Positions 51,974 to 60,693 of a stretch of DNA of 64,000 nt are shown here, piece by piece (position 1 is the stretch's first letter; the number at the start of each line of letters is the position of its first letter). The position numbers and the translations under genes are program-made. A model generated the notes under the pieces. That model was not told the origin of the DNA and did no database searches. It saw only the letters and a list, made by a program, of their open reading frames with translations. The DNA is from JBMDXB01 sp048594975. GTDB lineage: Bacteria > Acidobacteriota > Vicinamibacteria > Vicinamibacterales > 2-12-FULL-66-21. The DNA lies in assembly GCA_048594975.1 (NCBI GenBank), contig JBMDXQ010000090.1, positions 1 to 64,000 on the forward strand, written 5' to 3'.

Positions 51974-53638
51974 GTGCCCTCCACCCTCGCTTCGGCCGAA
52001 CCCTTCACCGAGGACGAACGCGCGCGGCTCGCGCCTTATTTCACCAACCTCGACGGCCACGTTTTCGCGCTGACGAATCTCCCGGAGACGGTCAAGGGGG
52101 CACTCTTCGCGCGGTACTCGCGCTCCCCGAAGTCGCTTCGGCGGCTGTTTCTCGACGAGTTCGCGGACAAGGTCGGCGCGGAGCCTTCGGTCGTGCAGGA
52201 CGCCGGTGACGACAACCGACGGCCGGCTGCGAACGTCGCAACGACCCTGGCCGCGACCGAGCGCGCCGAACGGCTGTACGCGCGGGTGTTCAACGACTAC
52301 GGCGACGACTCGGTCGCGCAGCTGGGTGGCGCGCACATCGCCTGCGAGTACGTGTCGAACGTCCTCACGAAGGTGCTCGAGTGGGGCCGGCTGATGGCGT
52401 ATCTCGAGCAGTCGACACGCTACGTGCCGTACACGGACAAGCTGCACGGGCGGTGGAGGTATCACGTCCCCGCCGAGATTGGCGAGGGCGCGCTGCGGGA
52501 GCAGTACGTCGGCACGATGGACGCGGTGTTCGAGACCTACGCGAAGTGGATCCCCGTCATGCAGGGGTACTTCGAGGCGCGATACCCGAAAGGACCGGCG
52601 GACTCCGAGGTGGTGCACCGCGCCGCGATCCGCGCCAAGGCTCTCGACACTCTGCGCGGGCTGCTCCCGGCCGCCACCCAGTCGAACGTGGGCATCTACG
52701 GGACCGGTCAGGCGTTCGAAGCGCTGCTCCTCCGGATGCGCGCCAGCCCCCTCGCCGAGGCGCAGCAGTGCGCCGCCGCGATGCTCACCGAGCTGCGCAA
52801 AGTGATCCCGGCGTTCCTGACGCGTGTCGATCAGCCGGACCGCGGCGAACGCTGGCGCGCCTACCTCGCGGAGACGCGGCAGGCGACGACGACCGCGGCC
52901 GAGCGCGCGCTCGCCGGGCGCGAGCCCGAGCCGCGCGACGAGGTCACGCTGACCGACTTCGACCCCGACGGTGAAACCAAGATCGTCGCCGCCGCGCTGT
53001 ACGGCGCCTCGGACTTTCCCGACGACCAGCTGCTGGCCATCGCGCGGCGGATGACCGCCGCGGAGCGCGCCGCGGTCCTGCGGGCCTACGTCGGCTCCCG
53101 CGCCAACCGCCGCCATCGGCCGGGACGTGCGTTCGAGCGGACCGCCTACCGGTTCGACATCCTGACCGACTACGGCGCATTCCGCGATCTGCAACGCCAT
53201 CGGCTGCTGACGCTCGAGTGGCAGCCGCTCACGACGCGCCACGGCTACACGCAGCCGGAGGCCATCCGCGCGGCAGGCGGCAGCGCCGACTGGGAGCGGG
53301 TGATGGACGCCTCGGCCGACCTGCACGACGCCATCCTGGCGGCAGGCCGGCGCGAGGCGGCGCCGTACGCTGTCGCCATGGCCTACCGCGTCCGCTTCTA
53401 CATCGAGATGAACGCGCGCGAAGCGATGCACCTCATCGAGCTGCGCACCGCGCCCCAGGGCCACCCGGCTTACCGCCGCGTCTGTCAGCAGATGCACCGC
53501 CTTATTGCCGACCGCGCCGGCCACCAGGCCGTGGCGGCGGCAATGCAGTTCGTCGATCACTCGGAGGTGGAACTCGAGCGGCTGAACGCGGAACGGAGGC
53601 TCGAGAAGAAGCGGCGGGAGGTGGAAGAGAGAGGGTAA
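51974..53638 (+). CDS. double-length FAD-dependent thymidylate synthase (ThyX-like)
   Basis: A 554-residue protein, about twice the length of ThyX. Half 1 (about 95-310) has NVLTKVLEWGRLMAYLEQSTRY, where EQSTRY matches the nucleotide-binding end of the ThyX motif but the RHR is replaced by EWGR. Half 2 (about 330-530) has FRDLQRHRLLTLEWQPLTTR, where RHR is kept but the S-x-R end is changed to TTR. So each half keeps a different part of the signature. Long ThyX-like proteins of this kind occur in several phyla. Catalysis of dUMP methylation is likely but not certain. The GTG start is fixed by the -10 box. Confidence 0.82.
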   Translation: MPSTLASAEPFTEDERARLAPYFTNLDGHVFALTNLPETVKGALFARYSRSPKSLRRLFLDEFADKVGAEPSVVQDAGDDNRRPAANVATTLAATERAERLYARVFNDYGDDSVAQLGGAHIACEYVSNVLTKVLEWGRLMAYLEQSTRYVPYTDKLHGRWRYHVPAEIGEGALREQYVGTMDAVFETYAKWIPVMQGYFEARYPKGPADSEVVHRAAIRAKALDTLRGLLPAATQSNVGIYGTGQAFEALLLRMRASPLAEAQQCAAAMLTELRKVIPAFLTRVDQPDRGERWRAYLAETRQATTTAAERALAGREPEPRDEVTLTDFDPDGETKIVAAALYGASDFPDDQLLAIARRMTAAERAAVLRAYVGSRANRRHRPGRAFERTAYRFDILTDYGAFRDLQRHRLLTLEWQPLTTRHGYTQPEAIRAAGGSADWERVMDASADLHDAILAAGRREAAPYAVAMAYRVRFYIEMNAREAMHLIELRTAPQGHPAYRRVCQQMHRLIADRAGHQAVAAAMQFVDHSEVELERLNAERRLEKKRREVEERG

Positions 53639-53785
53639 GTGGTAAATGGTACGTGGGAGACGCGTGGCTTGTGGAAACTTGGCGAAGCCGAGACGACGTC
53701 GCCTTACACGCTGCCGTTTGGCGCTTCCGTTGCCCCAGCGTCGGTCCTTATCACGTACCACGCACCACTTACCACTTCACTCGGC
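53635..53785. repeat. inverted repeat between convergent genes (GTGGTAAATGGTACGTGG type)
   Basis: Left arm 53635-53660 (GTAAGTGGTAAATGGTACGT) and right arm about 53748-53780 are reverse complements with mismatches, around a loop of about 90 nt. The stop of the ThyX-like gene lies in the left arm and the stop of the deformylase gene in the right arm. It may act as a two-way terminator. The core TGGTAAATGGTAC recurs inverted at about 61639-61655. Confidence 0.6.
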
Positions 53786-54343
53786 CGGTACTTCCCTCCC
53801 GCTCCCGTACCGATTGAACTCCTCGAGGAACGTCAGCGACTCGAAAGAGCGCATGCGATCGAAAAAGAGCACGCCGTCGAGGTGGTCGGTCTCGTGTTGG
53901 ACGACCCGCGCGGTGAAGCCGCTCACGCGCAGCTCGATCCGCTTGCCGCCGCGATCGTAGCCGCGCACTGTGATCTGCCGCGCGCGCGGGACACGGCCGC
54001 GGATGTCGGGAATGCTCAGGCAGCCCTCCCAGTCCTCGGTGAGGTCGGCACCCACCGGCGTGATCTCAGGGTTGACGAGTGCCATCAGCGGCACCCGGTC
54101 CTCGTCCGGGACCCTCTCGTCCTCCTCGTCGTGCGGTGACGGCGCGAAGCCGCACACGAACAGCCGCAGGCTTTCGTGCACCTGCGGCGCCGCCAGCCCC
54201 ACTCCCTGGTACTCCCTCATCGTGTCGAACATGTCGTCGATCAGCCGCTGGAACTGCGGCGACCGGATCAGCGCCGGCTCGACCGGCCGGGCGGGTGCGC
54301 GGAGCAGGGGGTGGCCCATGCGGGCGACCTTCAAGATGGACAT
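53777..54343 (-). CDS. def: peptide deformylase
   Basis: A 188-residue Fe/Zn enzyme that removes the formyl group from nascent proteins. All three motifs are intact: G47VGLAAPQ, E106GCLS with metal ligand Cys108, and Q149HETDHLDG with ligands His150 and His154 and catalytic Glu151. The insert after motif 1 (PHDEEDERVPDEDR) is unusually acidic. The ATG at 54343 is defined by a TATAAT 6 nt upstream. Confidence 0.96.
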   Translation of the reverse strand: MSILKVARMGHPLLRAPARPVEPALIRSPQFQRLIDDMFDTMREYQGVGLAAPQVHESLRLFVCGFAPSPHDEEDERVPDEDRVPLMALVNPEITPVGADLTEDWEGCLSIPDIRGRVPRARQITVRGYDRGGKRIELRVSGFTARVVQHETDHLDGVLFFDRMRSFESLTFLEEFNRYGSGREVPAE

Positions 54344-54349
54344 AGCTGG

Positions 54350-54355
54350 ATTATA
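54350..54355 (-). promoter_or_regulatory. -10 box TATAAT, leaderless-type, for def
   Basis: A perfect consensus TATAAT is separated by 6 nt (CCAGCT) from the ATG at 54343. It is the clearest example of this promoter layout in the window. Confidence 0.7.
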
Positions 54356-54494
54356 GGGCTGGCAATAATTCCCACCGGCCATCGACCTGCCGGGCGAAGC
54401 AACCCACCTTCCAGGACCGACTGCTGACAACGCGATTGGGAGTTCCGCAGTTTGGGAGTTGGCGCTTGGTAATTGGGAGTTATCGTTGTCCCCA

Positions 54495-55004
54495 GTGCAG
54501 TACAGGTATTGTCCGCTGTGCGCCGGAACGCTCGAGCCGAAGGTACTGAAGGCGGGCGAGCCGCAGCGGCTGGTCTGCGGCCGCTGCGCGTTCGTCTTCT
54601 ACCTCGATCCGAAGGTCGCGGTGGGGACGATCATCGCGGTCGAGGACGGACGCCTCGTACTCGTCAAGCGGGCCATCGAGCCCGGCTACGGGCTCTGGGT
54701 GTTTCCCGGCGGCTACGTGGATCGCGGCGAGGAGATCACCGCGGCGGCGGTCCGTGAGGCGCGCGAGGAGTCCGGGCTCGACGTCCGCCTCGACGGGCTC
54801 GTCAACATCTACTCCTATCCCGGCCGTCCGCTGATCATCATCGTGTATGCAGCGACCGCGCTCGGCGGCGAGCTGTGCGCCGACGACGAGTGCCTGGAAG
54901 CGAGGCTGTTCGCACCGCGCGAGATTCCGTGGGACGAGCTCGCGTTCCCGAGCACCGGCGACGCGCTGCGCGATTACCTGGCGGGACGAGTGCAAGGGAT
55001 GTAA
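54495..55004 (+). CDS. NUDIX hydrolase with N-terminal zinc ribbon
   Basis: A 169-residue protein. The zinc ribbon has CPLC (Cys6, Cys9) and CGRC (Cys28, Cys31). The Nudix box is complete: Gly73-x5-Glu79-x7-Arg87-Glu88-A-R-Glu91-Glu92-S-Gly94. This architecture is seen in NudC-like NADH pyrophosphatase relatives and in ADP-ribose or nucleotide-sugar hydrolases; the substrate is not defined. The GTG at 54495 starts right at the ribbon. Upstream the DNA has three TTGGGAGTT repeats, so TTG 54459 is less likely. Confidence 0.87.
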   Translation: MQYRYCPLCAGTLEPKVLKAGEPQRLVCGRCAFVFYLDPKVAVGTIIAVEDGRLVLVKRAIEPGYGLWVFPGGYVDRGEEITAAAVREAREESGLDVRLDGLVNIYSYPGRPLIIIVYAATALGGELCADDECLEARLFAPREIPWDELAFPSTGDALRDYLAGRVQGM

Positions 55005-55190
55005 GTGACGCGATTGCGTGTCGCGCCACGTCCGAACGTGCAGCGGCGCCGCGACCTCAGCCGTTCCCCCTCCGGTCTCGTTCGGTGCGCGCTCGCCGCT
55101 TCGCTGTTCCGGCGATGGTATGATCCTCGCCGACCACCACCTACATTCGCGGCGGCCAGCGCCCGATAGAAGGTCGGGGGAAGACGACCT

Positions 55191-55646
55191 ATGGAGACAC
55201 GCTACTGCTTCCTCGCCGCGGTGGTCGCCATCGCCGCCGCGGGATGCGTCGATTACGAACGTCGGAGCGGGACGGGGCCGTCGGCCAGCGGCATCAACGC
55301 GCTGTCGGGCCACTGGTCGTCCTCCAACATCATTCCGTCGCCGCAATCCTGCAGCAACTTCCAGTGGACCGCGTCGCAACAGACGCCGACGTCGGCCCGG
55401 GGCTCGTTCAGCGCCAGGTGCGCCGGCGACCTTCAGGTCTCCGGGGTCGCCGAGGGATCGTTCGCGCCGAACACGACCTCCGTGATCAACTGGAGCGCGA
55501 GCGGCACCGCCACCGGGCCCGGGATCACCAACTGCGAGATCACGCTGCAGGGTACGGCGGAGCTCGGCGTCGACTCGATCCGCATCCCCTACTCCGGCAG
55601 GACATGCCTCGGCTTCGTCTCCGGGGTCCAGATGCTCACGCGTTGA
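55191..55646 (+). CDS. small exported lipoprotein of unknown function
   Basis: A 151-residue protein with a lipoprotein signal (lipobox AAAGC) and a mature region rich in Ser, Thr and Gly. It has Cys in SPQSCSNFQW, FSARCAGDL, TNCEITL and RTCLGF, which could form two disulphides in a beta sandwich. I do not recognise a family. A ribosome-binding site GGGGGAAG precedes the ATG, and TATGAT near 55115 could be its -10. Confidence 0.75.
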   Translation: METRYCFLAAVVAIAAAGCVDYERRSGTGPSASGINALSGHWSSSNIIPSPQSCSNFQWTASQQTPTSARGSFSARCAGDLQVSGVAEGSFAPNTTSVINWSASGTATGPGITNCEITLQGTAELGVDSIRIPYSGRTCLGFVSGVQMLTR

Positions 55647-55771
55647 GCGACGATGCGTGCGTCAGGCACCACCTGTGAGGAACAGGAGCAAGGGAGAAAG
55701 GGAGTCATTTGAAAGCGTCGTCCCACCGTCACGCCAGGTCCATTCCGGAAACTATGAGCTGGAAGTAGCCC

Positions 55772-56668
55772 ATGCTGAGAGGACCCATAGCCGTCGCAGG
55801 CGTCACGCTCACCGTGTGGGTAACTGGGTCCGGAATTCTCGGCCCTCATGGATCGGTTCACGCCCGCGTGGTCAATGGCGTCGAGGCCGGGACGCGACTC
55901 GCCAATGTCGGCATGGTCGTTGGACGCTTCGAAGTCGGCGGCCCGTGGCGGTGGCTGGGGTGTTCGGGCACGTTGATCGCCCGGCACGTCTTTCTGACCG
56001 CCGCTCACTGCGTTGCGCCGAACGTCGGCTTTGTGGCGGAATTCGGTGTCACCTTCACCGCATCGATACCGATCGTGCAAGGCGATTTCAACCCCTCGAT
56101 CCCACCTGGGGTTCGCGTCTACGCCGGCGAGGCATTCGTCCATCCGGATTTTGACAGCACGACGCTGACCACTCCTGAGGCGGATTCGTTCGACCTCGCG
56201 GTAATCAGGTTAAGCGAGAGGGTGGTCGGGATGCCACCCGCGCAACTTGTCCTACCCGACCACTTCGATCTCTTCCAGAACGCCTACGAGCACTTAGGGC
56301 TTGGCCAGGCGGGTTACGGGAACACCAGTTTCTTGCCGTTCTTGGGACTGGAGCCCTTTGACTGGGGCGTCAGGCGATATACGACTGGCCGGCTCGACAC
56401 GGTCTACGCGGCGAAGGTCACGGTTGCACCCGCCCCGGGTCAGATTTGCGCCGGCGATTCAGGTGGGCCAGGTTTTCCAGCCGTTATCGACGACCTTCAG
56501 CATCCGGTGCCACCCTACGTTCACTCGATCAGCGCCATCGTTTCCTTCACTGTCGTCACGGACACGACGTTGCCGTGCGAGACTGCTTCGATCCTTTACC
56601 GTCTGGACACGCCTCAAGCAAGAGAGTTCCTTGGCGAGTTCGTCACGCTGAAGCACGCGAGTTTCTAG
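55772..56668 (+). CDS. trypsin-like serine protease (S1)
   Basis: A 298-residue chymotrypsin-fold protease with the whole triad: His79 in TAAHC, Asp141 in DLAVIRL and Ser230 in ICAGDSGGP. The mature N-terminus is probably at R-VVNGVEAG, as in trypsinogens. A membrane segment or signal (VAGVTLTVWVTGSG) precedes it, so it is exported. The gene has clearly lower GC and more A/T third positions than its neighbours, suggesting transfer. GGAAG precedes the ATG. Confidence 0.9.
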   Translation: MLRGPIAVAGVTLTVWVTGSGILGPHGSVHARVVNGVEAGTRLANVGMVVGRFEVGGPWRWLGCSGTLIARHVFLTAAHCVAPNVGFVAEFGVTFTASIPIVQGDFNPSIPPGVRVYAGEAFVHPDFDSTTLTTPEADSFDLAVIRLSERVVGMPPAQLVLPDHFDLFQNAYEHLGLGQAGYGNTSFLPFLGLEPFDWGVRRYTTGRLDTVYAAKVTVAPAPGQICAGDSGGPGFPAVIDDLQHPVPPYVHSISAIVSFTVVTDTTLPCETASILYRLDTPQAREFLGEFVTLKHASF

Positions 56669-56995
56669 CGCGTGCGCGGTATGTGTGTCGCTTCGGCTGC
56701 CCGCGGTTCTCGGCGTGCGACCAGCTGTCGGTTTGCAGAAGGTATGGACCCCGGATTCTCAAAACCTTTCCCCCTGGGAGTTCCCTGGTCTACCGCGCAC
56801 TGAGCGTGCCCGAATTCGGCGCCGCTGTCAGCCTCCTTCGTTCTTCGGTCAATACATGACGATGATCGGCCGCGGAAATGTGGGTCATAGCGTTGGCGTA
56901 GGCGCACGGCAACCCCCTGGCTCTCCTGCTCCCTGTGCAGCACGCCCGGATACGGCACCGGCTAACGAAGCGACGAGGAAGAGCCTCCGGCCGAG
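56669..56995. other. 327-bp spacer, nothing recognised
   Basis: The sequence lies between the convergent protease and aldolase genes. It has the lower GC of the protease gene, no plausible coding frame and no strong hairpin that I can see. Confidence 0.5.
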
Positions 56996-58000
56996 CTACT
57001 TCAGATCGTCGGCGCTCTTCGCGCCGTAGACCTCGAACCACGGCCGCGCCGCGGCAAGCCGCTCATTCACCTTCGTGATGTTCTTCACTCCGTCGCCTTC
57101 GAGCCAGGCCCTGAACGCCGCCCCGCCCTGCGTGGCGTACACCGGCATCCCGTCCTTCCACGTGGCGCGGCCGCAGAGCACGCCGGAGAAGCGTGTGCCG
57201 GCCTCCGCCGCGAGCTCCAGCGATTCGGTGAACTCGGCGTTGCTGACCCCCGCCGACAGGTAGATGAACGGCTTGGTCGCGACCTCGGCGGCGCGGCGGA
57301 AGTGATCCATCGCCTGCGGCTTCGTGTACGCCATCTCGCCGCCGAAAGCGCGCGTGCCGTCGACGTATTTCATGTTGACCGGCACCTCGACCTTCATCAC
57401 GTCGACGCCGTAGCGTTCCTTGGTGAACTCCGCCATGCTGGCCGTCACGATTTCCGGCTTCTTCCTCGCGTACTCCGGCCCCTTCTCGTCGGCCCCCTCC
57501 TCGTAGCCCACGAACTCGAGGAAGAACGGGATGTCGTTCGCCCGGCACTCGTCACCGATGCGCTCCACCCAGGCGTGCTTCCGCTCGTTGACGTCCTTCG
57601 GATCGAACGGCGTGTAGTAGAGCAGGATCTTGATGCAGTCGGCGCCCGCGTCCTTCAGACGGCGCACCGACCAGAGGTCGAGCAGGTCGGGCAGCCGGCC
57701 CGGGCCCGTCTTGTCGTAGCCGGTCTTCTCGTAGGCGAGCAGCAGCCCGGCACCCTTCGCCCGCCGCTGGCTCGCCGGCAGCCCCCACTCCGGATCCAGC
57801 AGGATCGCGCTGGCGTGCTTCGTCAACACCTCGGTGACCAGCGTCTTGAACTCCTCCATCTCGCGGTCGCCGACCTTCGCGTTGTCCTTCGCCAGCGCCT
57901 TCTTCAGCGATCCGCGCTGGTCCATTGCCGCCGCCGCGATCACGCCGCGTTCGTTCGAAACCGCCTTCATGCCATTGAGTTTGCCGGGTGTGATCTTCAC
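56996..58000 (-). CDS. lacD: tagatose 1,6-diphosphate aldolase-type class I aldolase
   Basis: A 334-residue TIM-barrel aldolase. VIAAAAMDQRGSLKKAL, ASAILLDPEWGLPAS, DCIKILLYYTPFDP, FFLEFVGYEEGADEKGPEYA and YGVDVMKVEVPVNMKYVDG match LacD-like enzymes; the Schiff-base Lys is in the VMKVEVP strand. It cleaves tagatose or related ketose bisphosphates to triose phosphates. No other lac/tagatose pathway gene is adjacent, so the physiological substrate may be another ketose bisphosphate. The GTG at 58000 has GAGGA 5 nt upstream. Confidence 0.9.
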   Translation of the reverse strand: MKITPGKLNGMKAVSNERGVIAAAAMDQRGSLKKALAKDNAKVGDREMEEFKTLVTEVLTKHASAILLDPEWGLPASQRRAKGAGLLLAYEKTGYDKTGPGRLPDLLDLWSVRRLKDAGADCIKILLYYTPFDPKDVNERKHAWVERIGDECRANDIPFFLEFVGYEEGADEKGPEYARKKPEIVTASMAEFTKERYGVDVMKVEVPVNMKYVDGTRAFGGEMAYTKPQAMDHFRRAAEVATKPFIYLSAGVSNAEFTESLELAAEAGTRFSGVLCGRATWKDGMPVYATQGGAAFRAWLEGDGVKNITKVNERLAAARPWFEVYGAKSADDLK

Positions 58001-58017
58001 GGTGTCCTCTTCAATCA

Positions 58018-58066
58018 GTGCGCGTGGGGCCGCACCCCACGCGCCTCTACGCGCGCTTCGCGCGCG
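58018..58066 (-). repeat. GC-rich two-part intergenic element, copy 3 (upstream of the aldolase gene)
   Basis: Read on the minus strand it has GCGCGCGAAGCGCGCGT, itself a hairpin with GAA loop, then GCGCGTGGGG-TGCGG-CCCCACGCGC, a perfect 10-bp hairpin with 5-nt loop, ending about 20 nt before the aldolase GTG. The second hairpin is the same stem as in the element before fadE. Confidence 0.6.
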
Positions 58067-58129
58067 GGCACATGGGTCCTTTTCGCCTGTCCGATCATTC
58101 TGGCACACGCGCTGCGGCGAGGCCGGCCA

Positions 58130-59311
58130 TCAGGGAACCTTATCAACAGCGGCGGGAAATTGGAACGCTTCCACCGCCGCCGAAGCGACCGCCTCCTCGA
58201 CCATCTCGGCGATCGGCAGCGGCTCTTCCGCCCGTTCGACGTCGGCGCGGCGCGCCTTCGTCGCCGGGTGCCGCGGCGTGAACAGCGTGCAGCAGTCCTG
58301 GTCCGGGATGATCGATATCGGGTAGGTCCCCAGCCGCGCTGCCTCGGCGCTGATCTCGTCCTTGTCGAGGCCGATGAGCGGCCGCAGCACCGGCAGCGAC
58401 ACGACCGACTCGATCGCCGCCAGGTTCTCGACCGTCTGCGAGGCCACCTGCCCGACGACCTCGCCGGTGACCAGCGCCTGGGCGCGGTGCCGGCGCCCGA
58501 TCTCCTCGGCGATGCGCATCATCAGCCGCCGGTAGATCACGACGCGCAGCGGCGGCGCGACGGCGAGGACGACGCGCTGCTGGATCTCGCCGAAGGGAAC
58601 CAGGAACAGCCGCGACTCGAACTGGTAGCGCGTGAGCAGCGTCACCAGCTCGCGCACCTTCTCCTGCGAGGCCCGCGACAGGATCGGGTAGCTGTGGAAG
58701 TGGACGAAGAGCACGCGGCAGCCGCGGCGCATCATCCGCCAGGCGGCGACCGGGGAATCGATGCCGCCGGACAGCAGGCACACGACGCGTCCGCTGGTGC
58801 CTGCCGGCAGCCCCCCGGCGCCGCGCTCCTTGCCGAAGAAGTAGAAGGCCTCGCTGGTCAGCGTCTCGACGTGGATGGTCAGCTCCGGCTTCTCGAGATC
58901 GACCGCCCATCCCGTCGCCTGCTTGATCCGTCCGCCGATCTCCCGCTCGATCTGCGGCGAGGTGAGCGGAAAGCGCTTATCCGCCCTTCGCGCCGACACG
59001 CGGAACGTTCGCGCCTCGCGGTCGCCCAGGTCCGCCAGGATCTCGCGCGCGATCGCATCCACATCCAGCGGCGCCCGCCCCGCCTTCGCGAAGTTGGCCA
59101 CGCCGAACACGCCGGCAACGCGGTCGCGCACTTCCGCCCAGTCCGCCGACGGACCCAGCTGAATCTCGATGCGTCCCATGAGCGCGCGCACGGCGATGAC
59201 GTCGAGGTCTGACACCGCCTGGCGGAGATTCCGCACCAGCCGGGCGATGAACCACGGGCGGTTGGCTCCCTTGAGGGCGATCTCCTGGTAGTGGACGACG
59301 ATGGATTTCAT
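58130..59311 (-). CDS. thiI: tRNA 4-thiouridine synthetase ThiI (short form)
   Basis: A 393-residue enzyme that thiolates U8 of tRNA. An N-terminal ferredoxin-like/THUMP region (about 1-165) is followed by the PP-loop ATP-pyrophosphatase: VCLLSGGIDSPVAAWRMMRRG, then LVTGEVVGQVASQTVENLAAI and DQDCCTLFTPRHPATKA. It lacks the C-terminal rhodanese domain of E. coli ThiI, as in many bacteria. The ATG at 59311 lies next to an inverted repeat that separates it from hpnE. Confidence 0.95.
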   Translation of the reverse strand: MKSIVVHYQEIALKGANRPWFIARLVRNLRQAVSDLDVIAVRALMGRIEIQLGPSADWAEVRDRVAGVFGVANFAKAGRAPLDVDAIAREILADLGDREARTFRVSARRADKRFPLTSPQIEREIGGRIKQATGWAVDLEKPELTIHVETLTSEAFYFFGKERGAGGLPAGTSGRVVCLLSGGIDSPVAAWRMMRRGCRVLFVHFHSYPILSRASQEKVRELVTLLTRYQFESRLFLVPFGEIQQRVVLAVAPPLRVVIYRRLMMRIAEEIGRRHRAQALVTGEVVGQVASQTVENLAAIESVVSLPVLRPLIGLDKDEISAEAARLGTYPISIIPDQDCCTLFTPRHPATKARRADVERAEEPLPIAEMVEEAVASAAVEAFQFPAAVDKVP

Positions 59312-59317
59312 GGGTGT

Positions 59318-59395
59318 CAATGCCGGATGACGAACGCCGAATGCCGAACGCGTGCCTTGTTCGGCATTCAGCATTCGGCATTCAGCACTGACGAG
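59318..59395. repeat. inverted repeat (CGCCGAATGCCGAAC) between hpnE and thiI
   Basis: Left arm near 59334-59351 (AACGCCGAATGCCGAACG) and right arm near 59358-59388 (two GTTCGGCATTCAGC-like units) form a strong stem with a loop of about 9 nt. The last seven codons and stop of hpnE come from the right arm. Similar CCGAACGCCGAG sequence occurs at 51926-51950 and 8601-8622. Confidence 0.65.
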
Positions 59396-60693
59396 GCCGC
59401 GCGGTGCCCCGAAACTACGGCACTCTCAATCGTACCGGGCAGCCCCGTGTCTATCCAGTCGCCTGCCAGCACCAGGCCGGCGACCGGGGTCTCCGTCGAC
59501 GGCCGCGGCGGCTGGCCGGGCGCGAGCGAGAAGGTCGCCTGCTTCTCGCGGATCGCGCTGCCGCGGAGCAGCGCCGCGCCGCGTGCGGCAGGCAGCGCGC
59601 CGGCCACCTCGGCAGCAGCCAGCCGCACGAGCTCCTCCGCCGGCCGGGCGGCGATCGCTCCGGCCGCGCTCGACACCAGCGATAGGTGCGATGCCTCCTC
59701 CCCGAACGCCAGCCGTTTCTCAAACACCCACTGCATCGTCCGCCCGGGCAGCCCGAGGATCGCCTCCGTCATGATCGGGCGGTCGTACCACAGGTTGACG
59801 GTGACGATTGGCTTCGAGGCCATCGCCGCCGCCGATCGGACGATCGGCGCCATCGCCGCCGGCACCCCGCCGCCGAACAGCTGACGCAGCGCGTGCCACG
59901 GCACCGCGGCCACCGCGCGCGCCACCGGGACGCGCTCTCCCCGCACCTCCACTGCTTCGACGCGGTCGCCGTGGACGACGAGGCGCGCCAGCGCGCCGGT
60001 TCGCACCTCGCCGCCGCGCGCGGCGATGTACTCGCGCGCCGGCTCCGCGTACATCAGGTGCAGCGGCCGGGTCGGGAGGACGATCGCCGAAGCAGACGCC
60101 TCGGGCCCGAACATCTCCGCCAGCACCCGCACGAACGGCGCGGCGGCCGCTTCGCCCGGCAGCTGGTTCAGCGCCGCGACCGCGAGCGGCTCCCAGAGCC
60201 ACTTCCGCAGCCGCTTGCCCTGACGGTTCGCTGCCAGCCACTCGGCCACGGTCTGGTCGCGCGGCAGCACGCCGCGCCGCGCTCGCCGCAACGGCCCCGC
60301 GAGCCGCAGCGCCGACAGGCGATCGGACCACGGAAGCGTGTCCCAGTCGAGAATGGCGGCAAGCAGGTGGAGCGGCGCCGGCAGCGGCGGGCAGCGCAGC
60401 ACCGAGCGGCGGCCGCGGAGGTCGATGAACGGCACTTCGAGCGCCGGGGACACGCGCACGCGATCCTCGGCCCCGATGCGGCGCAGGAACCGCATCGTCT
60501 CGTAGTAGCACCCAAAGAGCACGTGCTGCCCGTTGTCGACGAGCTCGCCGGTGACGCGATCGACGAACGCGGTGGCGCGGCCGCCGAGCTGCGGCCGCGC
60601 TTCCAGGACCAGGACGCGGGCTCCGGACGCCGCCAGCGCCGTCGCTGCCGACAGTCCGGCGAAGCCGCCGCCGATGATGACGACGTCGACCAT
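59368..60693 (-). CDS. hpnE: hydroxysqualene dehydroxylase
   Basis: A 441-residue FAD-dependent amine-oxidase-fold enzyme that reduces hydroxysqualene to squalene. The dinucleotide motif is VVIIGGGFAGLSAATALAASG, followed by LEARPQLGGRATAF and NGQHVLFGCYYETMRFL, which is a good HpnE marker, and the C-terminal GLVLAGDWIDTGLPGTIESA binds FAD. It starts directly after hpnD (adjacent stop and start). The last residues SVLNAEC are encoded by an intergenic-type repeat. Confidence 0.94.
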   Translation of the reverse strand: MVDVVIIGGGFAGLSAATALAASGARVLVLEARPQLGGRATAFVDRVTGELVDNGQHVLFGCYYETMRFLRRIGAEDRVRVSPALEVPFIDLRGRRSVLRCPPLPAPLHLLAAILDWDTLPWSDRLSALRLAGPLRRARRGVLPRDQTVAEWLAANRQGKRLRKWLWEPLAVAALNQLPGEAAAAPFVRVLAEMFGPEASASAIVLPTRPLHLMYAEPAREYIAARGGEVRTGALARLVVHGDRVEAVEVRGERVPVARAVAAVPWHALRQLFGGGVPAAMAPIVRSAAAMASKPIVTVNLWYDRPIMTEAILGLPGRTMQWVFEKRLAFGEEASHLSLVSSAAGAIAARPAEELVRLAAAEVAGALPAARGAALLRGSAIREKQATFSLAPGQPPRPSTETPVAGLVLAGDWIDTGLPGTIESAVVSGHRAASSVLNAEC

